40,349 nucleotides of DNA from NCBI GenBank assembly GCA_019244395.1, contig JAFASQ010000025.1, positions 1 to 40,349 on the forward strand, in the 5' to 3' direction. A model generated the notes under the pieces. The model had not been told where the DNA came from. It searched no databases and saw only the letters and a list, made by a program, of their open reading frames with translations. The first letter of the stretch is position 1; each line of letters starts with the position of its first letter. Below, in pieces: positions 16,451 through 24,906 of the stretch. Both the position numbers and the translations under genes were made by a program. The DNA comes from Solirubrobacterales bacterium. GTDB lineage: Bacteria; Actinomycetota; Thermoleophilia; Solirubrobacterales; Solirubrobacteraceae.

Positions 16451-18831
16451 TCGGCACCGATGTGTTCACGGTTGAGCCGTGGTCGGTGACCGAGCGCGAG
16501 CTGCATCTCGAACTCCTGGGCCAGACCGAGTCGATCTTCGCCCTGTCCAACGGTCACATCGGCCTGCGGGCGAACCTGGACGAGGGCGAGCCGTCCGGCT
16601 CGCCCGGCACGTTCCTGAACAGCTTCTACGAGGTCCGCCCGCTTCCTTACGCCGAGTCCGCCTACGGCAACCCAGAGGCGGGTCAGACGATGATCAACGT
16701 CACGAACGGAAAGGTCTTCCGCCTGCTGGTCGACGACGAACCGTTCGACGTTCGCTACGGGAAGCTGATGCGCCACGAGCGCAGGCTCGACCTGCGCGAC
16801 GGCGTCCTGCGACGCGAGGTCGAGTGGGTGTCGCCCGCCGGGCAGACCGTGCACGTCCACTCGACGCGCCTGGTGTCGTTCTCGCACCGCTCGGTCGCCG
16901 CGATCCTGTACGAGGTTGAGCCCGTGGGCGCGCCGGCGCGGATCGGCGTCCAGTCCGAGCTGGTGGCCAACGAGCCGATCCCCGCCGCCGAGGGAGATCC
17001 GCGCGCGGCCGCCGCGCTCAAGGCGCCGCTGGTCTCCGAGCACCACGGCCACCACGACCTGCGAGTCGGACTGGTGCACCGGACCCGGCAGAGCGGACTG
17101 ATGATGGCCGCCGGCATGGATCACATCGTCGAGGGCCCAGAGGGGACGGTCACCGCGATGGAGAGCGAGGCCGACCTGGGCCGGCTGACCGTCAGCACCG
17201 AACTGAAGCCGGGCGAAAAGCTGCGCATCGTCAAGTTCCTGGCCTACGGCTGGTCGAGCCAGCGTTCGCTGCCGTCGCTGCGCGACCAGGTCGAGCTCGC
17301 CCTCGCCTCCGCGCGGCGGACGGGCTGGGAAGGACTGCTGCGCACGCAGCGCGAGTACCTCGCCGACGTGTGGGAGCGCGTCGCCTTCGAACTCGACGGT
17401 GACCCGGCGCTCGAGCAGGCTCTTCGCTTTGCCCTCTTCCACGTCGTGCAGGCGGCAGCTCGGGCGGAGCTGCGGGCGATTCCGGCGAAGGGCCTCACGG
17501 GCAGCGGCTACGACGGCCATACGTTCTGGGACACCGAGGCTTACACGCTCCCGGTGCTGACCTTCGTGTCTCCCCACGCTGCGCGGGACGCGCTGCTGTG
17601 GCGCCACTCCACGATGAATCTCGCCGAGGCGCGCGCCCGCGAGCTGGGGCTGGCCGGCGCCGCGTTCCCGTGGCGCACGATTCGCGGCCAGGAATGCTCC
17701 GGCTATTGGCCCGCGGGAACGGCCGCGTTCCATATCAATGCCGCTGTGGCGGACGCGGTCCGGCGGTACCTGAACGCCACCGGCGACGAGGAGTTCGAGC
17801 GGGGGCCGGGCCTTGAGATGCTCGTCGCCACGGCTCGGCTATGGCGCTCGCTGGGCCATCACGACGCCCACGGTGGTTTCCGGATCGATGGGGTGACCGG
17901 ACCGGACGAGTACACCGCGCTGATCGACAACAACGTCTACACCAACCTGATGGCCGCCCGCAACATGCGCGTGGCCGCTGAGCTCGCCGTTCGACATCCG
18001 CAGCGCGCCGCCGAGTTGGGGATCGACGCAGAGGAGATCGCCAGCTGGCGCGACGCCGCCTCCGCCATCGTGATCCCGTCCGACCCGGACATGGGGATCA
18101 CGCCCCAGTGCGAGGGGTTCACGCGGCTGCGTCGATGGAACTTCGAGCAGACTCCTCGCGAGCACTATCCGCTGCTGCTGCACTACCACAACTACGTGCT
18201 CTATTCGAGCCAGGTGGTCAAGCAGGCGGACCTGGTGATGGCGCTCTACCTGTGCGGCGAACACTTCAGCGACGAGCAAAAGGCGCGCGACTTCAACTAC
18301 TACGAGCGAATCACCGTGCGCGATTCCTCGCTCTCGGCCGCCATCCAGGGCGTCGTCGCGGCCGAGGTGGGTCACCTGGAACTCGCCTGGGACTACCTCA
18401 GCGAGACCGCGCTCATCGATCTGCGCGACCTGGCCTTCAACACCCGGGACGGCGTCCACCTGGCCGCGCTGGCCGGCGCCTGGCACGTCGTGGTGGCGGG
18501 ATTCGGAGGCGCTCGCGACCATGTCTCCACGCTGTCATTCGCGCCACGGCTGCCCCCCCGGATCACACGGCTTCAGTTCGGAATTCGCCTCCGGGGACGG
18601 CGCATACGGATCGAGGTGCACGCCGACCACGCCGTCTACGAGCTGGTCGAGGGGGAGCCGCTCGAGATCGTCCATTACGGCGAGGCGCTCGCCGTCGCCC
18701 GGGGCGCACCGCAGGTCAAGGCGTTGCCCCCGCCGCCGTCGTGGCCGGTGCCGAGCCAGCCGCCGGGACGGGCTCCTACCTTCGGGCAGGCGGAAACGCC
18801 CGCGCTCCGGGAAGCGATGCACGGAAGCTGA
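16447..18831 (+). CDS. GH65 family disaccharide phosphorylase
   Basis: Cytoplasmic inverting phosphorylase of the trehalose/maltose/kojibiose phosphorylase family. With the GTG overlapping the HAD gene it has 794 residues, typical for GH65. The N-terminal beta-sandwich starts [20 protein letters not shown]. The (alpha/alpha)6 barrel carries [14 protein letters not shown], and the catalytic acid is E488 in [20 protein letters not shown] and [12 protein letters not shown] belong to the substrate and phosphate pocket. A C-terminal beta domain ends in a Pro-rich tail. Products would be beta-glucose 1-phosphate plus glucose or another sugar, feeding the adjacent mutase. Which disaccharide is used cannot be decided from motifs, but trehalose or kojibiose are the leading options. 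Confidence 0.92.
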   Translation: MIGTDVFTVEPWSVTERELHLELLGQTESIFALSNGHIGLRANLDEGEPSGSPGTFLNSFYEVRPLPYAESAYGNPEAGQTMINVTNGKVFRLLVDDEPFDVRYGKLMRHERRLDLRDGVLRREVEWVSPAGQTVHVHSTRLVSFSHRSVAAILYEVEPVGAPARIGVQSELVANEPIPAAEGDPRAAAALKAPLVSEHHGHHDLRVGLVHRTRQSGLMMAAGMDHIVEGPEGTVTAMESEADLGRLTVSTELKPGEKLRIVKFLAYGWSSQRSLPSLRDQVELALASARRTGWEGLLRTQREYLADVWERVAFELDGDPALEQALRFALFHVVQAAARAELRAIPAKGLTGSGYDGHTFWDTEAYTLPVLTFVSPHAARDALLWRHSTMNLAEARARELGLAGAAFPWRTIRGQECSGYWPAGTAAFHINAAVADAVRRYLNATGDEEFERGPGLEMLVATARLWRSLGHHDAHGGFRIDGVTGPDEYTALIDNNVYTNLMAARNMRVAAELAVRHPQRAAELGIDAEEIASWRDAASAIVIPSDPDMGITPQCEGFTRLRRWNFEQTPREHYPLLLHYHNYVLYSSQVVKQADLVMALYLCGEHFSDEQKARDFNYYERITVRDSSLSAAIQGVVAAEVGHLELAWDYLSETALIDLRDLAFNTRDGVHLAALAGAWHVVVAGFGGARDHVSTLSFAPRLPPRITRLQFGIRLRGRRIRIEVHADHAVYELVEGEPLEIVHYGEALAVARGAPQVKALPPPPSWPVPSQPPGRAPTFGQAETPALREAMHGS

Positions 18832-18888
18832 GCAGACTCGCCGCGCGAACCTGCAAGGCCGGCACCATGTCGCTTTGCCCGCTCGCGA

Positions 18889-18973
18889 CGGGGGTAAACT
18901 CCCGAGCACTAGCAACAAATGCCACGAAGTCCGGGACTGGGGCCGTAGTTCGCCGGCTGACGGCCGCGTCCCG
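18889..18973 (+). other. Structured leader in front of the MFS-CBS gene
   Basis: Two hairpins can be drawn in the 161-bp gap after the GH65 gene. The first pairs CGGG (18889-18892) with CCCG (18901-18904). The second is a longer two-part stem: CGGGAC (18932-18937) with GTCCCG (18968-18973), enclosing GGCCGT (18941-18946) with ACGGCC (18960-18965). It ends just before the purine-rich ribosome site GGAAGGGAGG (18976-18985). I could not match it to a known riboswitch class. It could control translation, or be incidental GC-rich pairing. Confidence 0.4.
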
Positions 18974-18992
18974 AGGAAGGGAGGTCGGAGTC

Positions 18993-21017
18993 ATGTCGGT
19001 CGTTGCTGAGGCGCCAAAGCACGAGCTGGGCATAATCGAGACGCAGATCCCGGCCCGCATGGATCGGCTTCCGTGGGCGCGGTGGCACTGGATGGTGGTC
19101 ATCGGCCTCGGGACGGTGTGGATCCTCGACGGCCTGCAGGTCACCATCATCGGGGCGATCGCGCCACGCCTGACCGAGCACGGGAGTGGCCTGACCCTCA
19201 CCACGGCGGAGGTCGGGTTCGCCGCCTCGGCCTACATCGCGGGGGCATGCATCGGCGCCCTGTATTTCGGCTGGCTGGCCGACCGTCTCGGGCGCAAGAA
19301 GCTGTTCATGATCACGCTGGCGATCTTCCTCGGCGGCTCGGTGTTGACCGCGATCTCGTTCTCGTACTGGTGGTTCCTGCTCTGCCGGATCATCACGGGT
19401 GCCGGAATCGGTGGCGAGTACTCGGCGATCAACTCGGCCATCGACGAGTTGATCCCCGCCCGCGTGCGCGGTCAGGTCGACCTGACGATCAACGGCTCCT
19501 ACTGGGTCGGCACCGCGCTGGGTGCCGTGCTCTCGGTTCCGCTGCTCGACACGAACATATTCGCGGCCAATGTTGGCTGGCGGCTGGCCTTCGGGATCGG
19601 GGCGATACTCGCCCTGATCATCCTGTACGTGCGTCGCAACGTGCCCGAGAGCCCACGCTGGATGTTCATCCACGGCTACGACAAGGAGGCCGAGGAGCTG
19701 GTCGCCGACATCGAGCGCCAGGTGACGGAGGACACCGGCCAGCAACTGATCCCGCCGGACCGCACGATCAGGATCAAGCAGCGCAAGTCGATCGGCATCG
19801 GAACGATCGCGAAAGTCGTCTTCACGATGTATCCCCGCCGAACCGTCGTATGCCTGGCGCTCCTGACGGGCCAGGCTTTCCTCTACAACGCGATCTTCTT
19901 CACCTACGCCCTGGTGCTGACGAAGTTCTACCACGTGGGGAGCGGCAGCGTGGGGTGGTACATCCTCCCGTTCGCGTTGGGGAACTTCGCCGGGCCGCTG
20001 CTGCTCGGACGCTGGTTCGACACGCTCGGTCGCAAGCCGATGATCGCCGGGACGTACATCATCTCCGGCGTGCTGCTGCTGGGCACCGGCATCCTGTTCC
20101 AGCAGGGGCAGCTGAATGCGTTCACGCAGACGTTCGCCTGGTGCGTGATCTTCTTCTTCGCCTCGGCCGGGGCATCGGCCGCGTACCTGACCGTGTCGGA
20201 GATCTTCCCGATGGAGACGCGGGCCATGGCGATCGCCTTCTTCTACGCGTTCGGCACCGCACTCGGCGGGATCAGCGGGCCGGCTATCTTCGGCGGGCTG
20301 ATCGCGAGCGGCAAGCCGTCCGCGCTGTTCGTCGGCTTCGCCCTCGGGGCGGTGCTGATGATCGGGGCCGGTCTCGTTGAGCTCTGGCTCGGCGTCGAGG
20401 CCGCCGGCCGCGAGCTCGAGGACATCGCAGCTCCTCTGTCCGCGCGCGAGGCCGAGAGGGAGGCATCCGACATGTTCACGCTCGGCCGGGACCGGCGCGT
20501 CGTGCGGGCGACCCGCGCCCAGGAGGCGCTGGCGGGGCGGCGCGTGGCCGACGTGATGGTGCGCGACCCCGTCACCGTGAACGACGACCTGCAGCTGGAC
20601 CGGTTCATCGAAGACGTGTTCCTGACCCACCGCCACACCGCCTACCCAGTCGTCGGCACGCGGGGGGACGTGATCGGACTGCTCACCGTGCGCGACGTGC
20701 TCGAGTTGCCGCGGGAACAGTGGGCCGCGCTGGCCGTGCGCGATCGCATGCTCCCGGTCGAGCGCTCGTTGGTGGTGGATGCGGAGGAGCCGCTGGACGA
20801 GGCACTGCGCGACCTGGCTCGGACCGAGGTGCACCGGGCGCTCGTGTCCGACCACGGCCATCTGCACTCGCTGCTCTCGATGACCGATGTGGCGCGCACC
20901 TTCGAGGTGCTGGCCGGCGAGGACATCGGCTACATCGGAGGCACGCCGCACGGACGGTTCAGCCCGGCCGAGCGCGAGACCGCCGGCGCGCCGGCGGGGG
21001 ACGGAGGCGAATCATGA
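18993..21017 (+). CDS. MFS transporter fused to a C-terminal CBS-domain pair
   Basis: Membrane transporter of 674 residues from the ATG at 18993, preceded by GGAAGGGAGG. Residues about 30-460 form twelve likely transmembrane helices of the major facilitator superfamily. The loop signature DRLGRKK lies after helix 2 and DTLGRKP in the second half, with [17 protein letters not shown] between; this resembles metabolite or sugar:proton symporters. From about 518 a CBS pair follows: [15 protein letters not shown] with [20 protein letters not shown], then [14 protein letters not shown] with [23 protein letters not shown] pairs usually bind adenine nucleotides, so transport may be gated by energy state (inference). 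CBS fusions are known for CLC, MgtE and ABC systems and are less usual on an MFS protein. The stop overlaps a small gene by ATGA. Confidence 0.9.
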   Translation: MSVVAEAPKHELGIIETQIPARMDRLPWARWHWMVVIGLGTVWILDGLQVTIIGAIAPRLTEHGSGLTLTTAEVGFAASAYIAGACIGALYFGWLADRLGRKKLFMITLAIFLGGSVLTAISFSYWWFLLCRIITGAGIGGEYSAINSAIDELIPARVRGQVDLTINGSYWVGTALGAVLSVPLLDTNIFAANVGWRLAFGIGAILALIILYVRRNVPESPRWMFIHGYDKEAEELVADIERQVTEDTGQQLIPPDRTIRIKQRKSIGIGTIAKVVFTMYPRRTVVCLALLTGQAFLYNAIFFTYALVLTKFYHVGSGSVGWYILPFALGNFAGPLLLGRWFDTLGRKPMIAGTYIISGVLLLGTGILFQQGQLNAFTQTFAWCVIFFFASAGASAAYLTVSEIFPMETRAMAIAFFYAFGTALGGISGPAIFGGLIASGKPSALFVGFALGAVLMIGAGLVELWLGVEAAGRELEDIAAPLSAREAEREASDMFTLGRDRRVVRATRAQEALAGRRVADVMVRDPVTVNDDLQLDRFIEDVFLTHRHTAYPVVGTRGDVIGLLTVRDVLELPREQWAALAVRDRMLPVERSLVVDAEEPLDEALRDLARTEVHRALVSDHGHLHSLLSMTDVARTFEVLAGEDIGYIGGTPHGRFSPAERETAGAPAGDGGES

Positions 21018-21310
21018 GTGCACGCGAGCCTGATCCACCCGGGTCCAGGGCCCACCAGCCGCCCACGCCTGGCGGCGACGCGCCCGCAGCGCCCGCCGGC
21101 GAAGAGCCGCGTGCGCCCGCCGGCGCCGAGCCGCCCGCGCCCGGCGGTCGCGACCCCGCGCCGGCCGAGGAGCGAGGCCTCTGGGATGTCTACTGGGATC
21201 GCTTCCGACGCCAGGAGGTCGACGATCCGGTCGAGGATCGGCGCGAGGGCATGTGGGATCGCTTCAAGCGCCAGCAAGTGGACGACCCCGTGGACCGCCG
21301 CCGCTCCTAG
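21014..21310 (+). CDS. Small protein with duplicated WDRF-VDDPV motif
   Basis: I do not recognise this 98-residue product. Residues 1-55 are Pro/Ala/Gly-rich and probably disordered. Residues 56-98 contain two copies of a motif 20 residues apart: [17 protein letters not shown] at 61-77 and [17 protein letters not shown] at 81-97. The conserved pattern is W-D-R-F-[RK]-R-Q-x-V-D-D-P-V, basic then acidic, amphipathic. The ATG overlaps the MFS-CBS stop (ATGA) and is preceded by GGAGG, so it is translationally coupled to the transporter. It may bind the transporter or its CBS domains. There is no signal peptide or membrane segment. Confidence 0.75.
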   Translation: MSAREPDPPGSRAHQPPTPGGDAPAAPAGEEPRAPAGAEPPAPGGRDPAPAEERGLWDVYWDRFRRQEVDDPVEDRREGMWDRFKRQQVDDPVDRRRS

Positions 21311-21343
21311 AGCGCGGCGGCCGCCGGAGCACGTCGGCTCTAG
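21307..21343 (+). terminator. Inverted repeat after the WDRF gene, possible terminator
   Basis: CTAGAGC (21307-21313) and GCTCTAG (21337-21343) are perfect inverse complements, with an inner GGCGGCCGCC core. The left arm covers the stop codon of the small gene. No T-tract follows, so a terminator role is tentative. The remaining gap up to 21452 shows nothing else I can name. Confidence 0.4.
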
Positions 21344-21452
21344 CGGAGGCGGTGCCTGGTCTGCGGCACCCGCGCCCGGTAAACCGTTGCCCCGCGACCA
21401 GGCTCCGCCGGTGCACAGGGGCGCCGGATCAGACGAACAGCCGAAGCGCGAC

Positions 21453-21466
21453 TGCAAACGTGTGCA
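21453..21466. promoter_or_regulatory. LacI-type operator at the lacI-like gene's own start
   Basis: TGCAAACGTGTGCA is a near-palindrome, differing at one position from the perfect TGCAAACGTTTGCA found at 33692. It ends 12 bases before the ATG of the LacI-type regulator and overlaps its likely -10 element, which indicates autorepression. Confidence 0.7.
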
Positions 21467-21470
21467 TAAT
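21465..21470 (+). promoter_or_regulatory. Probable -10 of the LacI-type gene, leaderless layout
   Basis: CATAAT matches TATAAT at five of six positions and lies 8 bases before the ATG at 21479. There is no room for a Shine-Dalgarno sequence, so the transcript probably begins at or next to the start codon. No good -35 is visible. Confidence 0.5.
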
Positions 21471-21478
21471 CCGTCTGG

Positions 21479-22669
21479 ATGGCGCCCAGGAAGTTGAGCC
21501 TGGCTGGGCCGGCGACGTTGCGAGACGTCGCGCGGGTCGCTGGGGTGCACCCCGGGACGGTGTCGCGCGCACTCAATCCGCAGACGCGTGGGCTGGTCAA
21601 CGAGCGGACGGCGCGGCGGGTGCTCGAGGCCGCCGAGGAGCTCGGCTACCGACCCAACCCGATCGCGCGGGGCCTGCGCACGAACCGCTCGCACACAATC
21701 GGGGTGCTCGTCCCCGACCTGATGAATCCACTGTTCGCGGCCGTGGTGCGCGGCATCGAGGACGGCCTGCGCGAGGCCGGTTACACGCCGCTGATCGCCA
21801 ATACCGACAACGACGCGACCCGCGAGCGGGTCGCCTACGAGGCGATGAGCGCGCGGCAGGTGGACGGGTTCATCGCCGCGACGGCGGTGCGCGACCACTG
21901 GCTGCTGGCCGATCAGGTGGGCGCCGGCGCGAAGGTGGTGCTGGTCAACCGGCGGGTCGACAGCGACGCCATCCCGGCGGTTACCGGCAATGATCACGAG
22001 GGGATCCGGCTGGCCGTGGAGCACCTGGCCAAGCTCGGACATCGCCGCATCGCCCACGTGGCCGGCTCGCAGGCGCTGTATACGGGATGGTCGCGCCACC
22101 GGGGCTTTCTCGACGCGATGCGAGCGCGGCGGCTCGAGGTCGATCCGGGCCTGGTCGTGTTCAGTGACGCGTTCAACGAGCGGGAGGGGGCCCGCTGTTG
22201 CGGCGAGCTGCTCGACCGGCGGCGCGACTTCACCGCGATCGTGGCGGGCAACGACTTGCTGGCGCTCGGCTGCTACGACGCGCTCGAGGAGCGCGCGCTG
22301 CGGTGTCCGGAGGGCGTGTCGGTCGTCGGCTATAACGACATGCCATTCGTGGAGCGCTTCCGGCCGCCGCTGACGACCGTCCGGGTGCCGCACTACGAGC
22401 TCGGCGCGACCGCGGCGGCCCTGATGCTCGAGCAGCTCCGCTCGCGCGAGGCCCCGCCGCGGCAGCTGGAGCTCGCGCCCGAGCTGGTGATCCGCGGCTC
22501 GACAGCGCCGGTAGCCGACACCGGCGACCGGGCAACGACGCGTACGGCCGGGAAAGGCCCGGCCGGCCAACGCCGCACCGAGGGCGAAAGCGGCACCGCG
22601 GGTGAGACTCGCACGGCCCGTGCCGGTAAAGCGGATCGCAACACGGCGTCCCTTGACACCTTACAGTGA
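21479..22669 (+). CDS. LacI-family transcriptional regulator
   Basis: DNA-binding repressor of 396 residues. The helix-turn-helix is at about 12-35 (TLRDVARVAGVHPGTVSRAL), with a hinge helix NPIARGLRT near 60-68 whose leucine normally wedges into a central CpG. A periplasmic-binding-protein-like effector domain follows (GVLVPDLMNPLFAAVVRGIE through VVGYNDMPFVERFRPPLTTV). Members with a V-x-P-x-TVSRAL recognition helix bind palindromes of the GCAAACGTTTGC type, and such sites occur here in front of this gene, the ABC operon and the 33780 operon. The last 55 residues are a low-complexity Thr/Arg/Gly tail, and their coding DNA contains the -35 of the ABC operon. The effector is unknown and likely relates to the imported substrate. 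Confidence 0.94.
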   Translation: MAPRKLSLAGPATLRDVARVAGVHPGTVSRALNPQTRGLVNERTARRVLEAAEELGYRPNPIARGLRTNRSHTIGVLVPDLMNPLFAAVVRGIEDGLREAGYTPLIANTDNDATRERVAYEAMSARQVDGFIAATAVRDHWLLADQVGAGAKVVLVNRRVDSDAIPAVTGNDHEGIRLAVEHLAKLGHRRIAHVAGSQALYTGWSRHRGFLDAMRARRLEVDPGLVVFSDAFNEREGARCCGELLDRRRDFTAIVAGNDLLALGCYDALEERALRCPEGVSVVGYNDMPFVERFRPPLTTVRVPHYELGATAAALMLEQLRSREAPPRQLELAPELVIRGSTAPVADTGDRATTRTAGKGPAGQRRTEGESGTAGETRTARAGKADRNTASLDTLQ

Positions 22670-22681
22670 CGTCGATAACGT
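22653..22681 (+). promoter_or_regulatory. Promoter of the ABC importer operon
   Basis: TTGACA (22653-22658) is a perfect -35. A 17-base spacer leads to TAACGT (22676-22681), which fits TAnnnT. Predicted transcription start is near 22688. The -35 lies within the last codons of the lacI-like gene. Confidence 0.65.
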
Positions 22682-22695
22682 CGCACACGATTGCA

Positions 22696-22707
22696 GCAAA
22701 CGTTTGC
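22696..22707. promoter_or_regulatory. LacI-type operator in front of the ABC operon
   Basis: GCAAACGTTTGC is a perfect 12-bp palindrome just downstream of the predicted transcription start, 32 bases before the start codon of the substrate-binding protein. Position suits repression by blocking promoter clearance. Confidence 0.8.
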
Positions 22708-22739
22708 AGTCCGAGCGCATCGAGGGAGGAGAGGTGCAG

Positions 22740-24002
22740 ATGAGGCGAGGGACGTGGATGGTTGCGGCCGGGGTCTTGGCCGCCGCACTGCTGGTCGGCT
22801 GCGGCAGCTCGAGCAGCAGCAGTTCGAGCGGCGGGGGGTCGGCCTCGAACGCCTCGAGCAACAAGTCGCCGGTGGTGATCGGCACGTCGCTGTCGCTGTC
22901 GGGCGACTTCTCGGCAGACGGTCAGGCGTTCCAGAAGGGCTACCAGCTATGGGCGTCCGACGTCAACAAGGCCGGGGGCCTGCTCGGCCATCCGGTCAAG
23001 CTCGACGTCGTCTCAGACGCGAGCAGCCCGGCCCAGGTCGTGACCAACTACCAGAAGCTGATCTCCTCCGACCACGCCAAGCTGGTGTTCGGTCCGTTCT
23101 CGACCCTCTTGACCGTGCCTGCTTCAAAGGTGGTCAACCGCTACGGCTACGCGTTCGTGGAGGGCGCCGGCGGTGCGCCGGCGGCGTTCGGGAACGGCCT
23201 GCACAACATCTTCGACGTCAGCCTTCCCGTCATCGACAACCTGGTGCCGTTCGCCAAATGGGTGGCCTCGCTGCCGGCGTCAGAGCGGCCGAAGACCGCC
23301 GCATACGCCACCAGCGACGACCCGTTCACCCAGCCCCAGATCCCGCTCGCCCAGAACATCATGAGCGCGGCCGGCATCAAGACTGTCTACAGCAAGGTGT
23401 TCCCGGCCGAGGTCACCGACTACGCGCCGATCGCCACTGCGGTGGCGAGCAGCAAAGCCGACGCAGTCGTGCTCGGCTCGGTCGACGTGCCGACCGTGTC
23501 GGCGTTCGTGCACGCGTTCATCCAGCAGCACTACAGCCCCAAGGTGTTCATCGCCACTGCCGGGCCCGATCAAGGCGCAGCTTTCCTCAAGGCGGCCGGC
23601 GGGGCCAAGAACGCCGAGGGCATCATGTACCCGAACGGCTGGTACCCCGGCTACGCGAACGCCCAGAGTCAGAAGCTGGTCAGTGAGTACGTGGCCAAGT
23701 ACGGCGGGACGCCCGCTGACGTCAACGCCGATGTGGCCGAGGCCTACTCCGTCGGCCAGGCGATCGCCCAGGCCGTCGCCGCGACCCATAGCCTCGACAA
23801 TCCCAAGATCATCTCCTACCTACACAGCGGGGTGACCCTGAACAGCGTCCAGGGACCGGTGAAGTTCAACGCGCAGGGTGAGAACGGGCAGGCCGCCGCC
23901 TTCGTGTTCCAGTGGCAGAAGGGCAACCAGGTTCAGGTGCTGCCGGTCGGCGCCAGCGGGTCCAAGCCGCCGCTGATCCCGAAGCCCAACTGGGGATCGT
24001 GA
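22740..24002 (+). CDS. Branched-chain amino acid-type ABC transporter substrate-binding lipoprotein
   Basis: Extracytoplasmic binding protein of the LivK / type I periplasmic binding fold, 420 residues from the ATG at 22740. That ATG is chosen over an in-frame GTG at 22734 because GGAGGA at 22725-22730 is better spaced. The N-terminus is a lipoprotein signal: MRRGTWMVAAG, a hydrophobic stretch and the lipobox LVGC with C21. A Ser/Gly-rich linker follows, then the mature domain beginning PVVIGTSLSLSGDFSADG. GYQLWASDVNKAGGLLG and VFGPFSTLLTVPAS are typical of the family. Liv-type systems take up amino acids but also amides, urea and aromatic acids, so the substrate is open. The downstream catabolic genes suggest a non-standard one. 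Confidence 0.93.
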   Translation: MRRGTWMVAAGVLAAALLVGCGSSSSSSSSGGGSASNASSNKSPVVIGTSLSLSGDFSADGQAFQKGYQLWASDVNKAGGLLGHPVKLDVVSDASSPAQVVTNYQKLISSDHAKLVFGPFSTLLTVPASKVVNRYGYAFVEGAGGAPAAFGNGLHNIFDVSLPVIDNLVPFAKWVASLPASERPKTAAYATSDDPFTQPQIPLAQNIMSAAGIKTVYSKVFPAEVTDYAPIATAVASSKADAVVLGSVDVPTVSAFVHAFIQQHYSPKVFIATAGPDQGAAFLKAAGGAKNAEGIMYPNGWYPGYANAQSQKLVSEYVAKYGGTPADVNADVAEAYSVGQAIAQAVAATHSLDNPKIISYLHSGVTLNSVQGPVKFNAQGENGQAAAFVFQWQKGNQVQVLPVGASGSKPPLIPKPNWGS

Positions 24003-24883
24003 GCGCCAGCTCACTCGCCAAGGCGGTCGTAGACGGCATCCTCACGGGCGGTGTCTATGCCCTGATGGCGGCAGGCCTCACGCTGATCTTCGGCGTGATG
24101 GACATCATCAACATCGCCCAAGGCGCGCTGATCGTCCTCGGCGCGTACATGAGCTATGTGCTGTCGGTGCACCTCGGGATCGATCTGTTCGTCGGCCTCA
24201 TCATCACCATCCCCGCGTTCTTCGTGCTCGGCGTGGCGATCGAATGGGCATTCATGCGCCGGCTGCGCGAACAGGATCGGACGGCCATGTCGATTCTCGT
24301 CACCTATGCGGTGGCGATCATCATCGAGGGACTGCTGAGCGTCATCTTCGGCGTCGATTACCTGCAGCTGCGCGCGTCCTACGTCGACAGCACGTTCCAC
24401 ATCCTCGGCTTCTACCTGCCCTACATCTACGTGTTCGGCTTCCTGCTCGCGATCGGGTTGCTCGGGGTCCTGTACTGGATCCTGTACCGGACCCACTTCG
24501 GTCGCGGCGTGCGTGGGTCGTTGCAGAACCGCACCGCGGCGGAGCTGATCGGGGTGAACGTCAACCGGGTGCGGGCCGTGTCGGTGGGAATCGGGGTGGC
24601 GGTCACCGCAGCGGGCGGGATGGTGTTCGGCGCCACCAACGCGTTCAACCCGTCGAGCGGCTACGACCTGATCTCGCGCCTGCTCTCGATCGTGATCTTG
24701 GCCGGGCTCGGGAGCATCGCCGGCGCGCTCGTCGCCGCGCTGTTCATGGTCACGCTCGAGGACGTGGTGGCCGTGGTGTGGTCGCCGGTGTGGGCCACGC
24801 TCGTGTATTACGCGTCGCTGATCGTCGTGCTCTCGTTCCGGCCGGGCGGCCTGTTCGGGTCCGCGGCGGTCCGGGCGCAATGA
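23999..24883 (+). CDS. Branched-chain amino acid-type ABC transporter permease (LivH family)
   Basis: Inner-membrane permease of 294 residues, starting at a GTG that overlaps the binding-protein stop (GTGA). The LivH signature is GGVYALMAAGLTLIFGVMDI near the N-terminus, and several further hydrophobic helices follow. The ATPase-contact (EAA-like) loop lies around NRTAAELIGVNVNRVR, followed by the VILAGLGSIAGALVAA segment. Together with the next gene it should form the heterodimeric channel. Confidence 0.93.
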   Translation: MSASSLAKAVVDGILTGGVYALMAAGLTLIFGVMDIINIAQGALIVLGAYMSYVLSVHLGIDLFVGLIITIPAFFVLGVAIEWAFMRRLREQDRTAMSILVTYAVAIIIEGLLSVIFGVDYLQLRASYVDSTFHILGFYLPYIYVFGFLLAIGLLGVLYWILYRTHFGRGVRGSLQNRTAAELIGVNVNRVRAVSVGIGVAVTAAGGMVFGATNAFNPSSGYDLISRLLSIVILAGLGSIAGALVAALFMVTLEDVVAVVWSPVWATLVYYASLIVVLSFRPGGLFGSAAVRAQ

Positions 24884-24906
24884 CAGCGCAGGTCGATGCC
24901 GCGTGA
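24880..24906 (+). CDS. Possible 8-codon coupling minigene between the two permease genes
   Basis: An ATG overlaps the livH-type stop as ATGA, reads MTAQVDAA, and its TGA overlaps the GTG of the livM-type gene as GTGA. It therefore exactly bridges the 19-base gap between the two permease genes by two termination-reinitiation overlaps. It may be chance, since the sequence is short. A functional role would be translational coupling rather than the peptide. Confidence 0.3.
   Translation: MTAQVDAA

Noticed and set aside
18889-18973. Naming the MFS leader as a known riboswitch (guanidine, cyclic dinucleotide, cobalamin)
   Set aside because: I compared from memory with their conserved boxes and could not place them; only the hairpins are supported.
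18909-20951. 680-codon open frame on the minus strand opposite the MFS-CBS gene
   Set aside because: Its translation is His/Arg/Asp-rich without family features and mirrors third-position GC of the plus-strand gene. The plus strand has clear transmembrane and CBS signatures.
22800-22864. Ser-codon repeats early in the substrate-binding protein gene
   Set aside because: This is the usual low-complexity linker after a lipoprotein cysteine, not a mobile or regulatory repeat.
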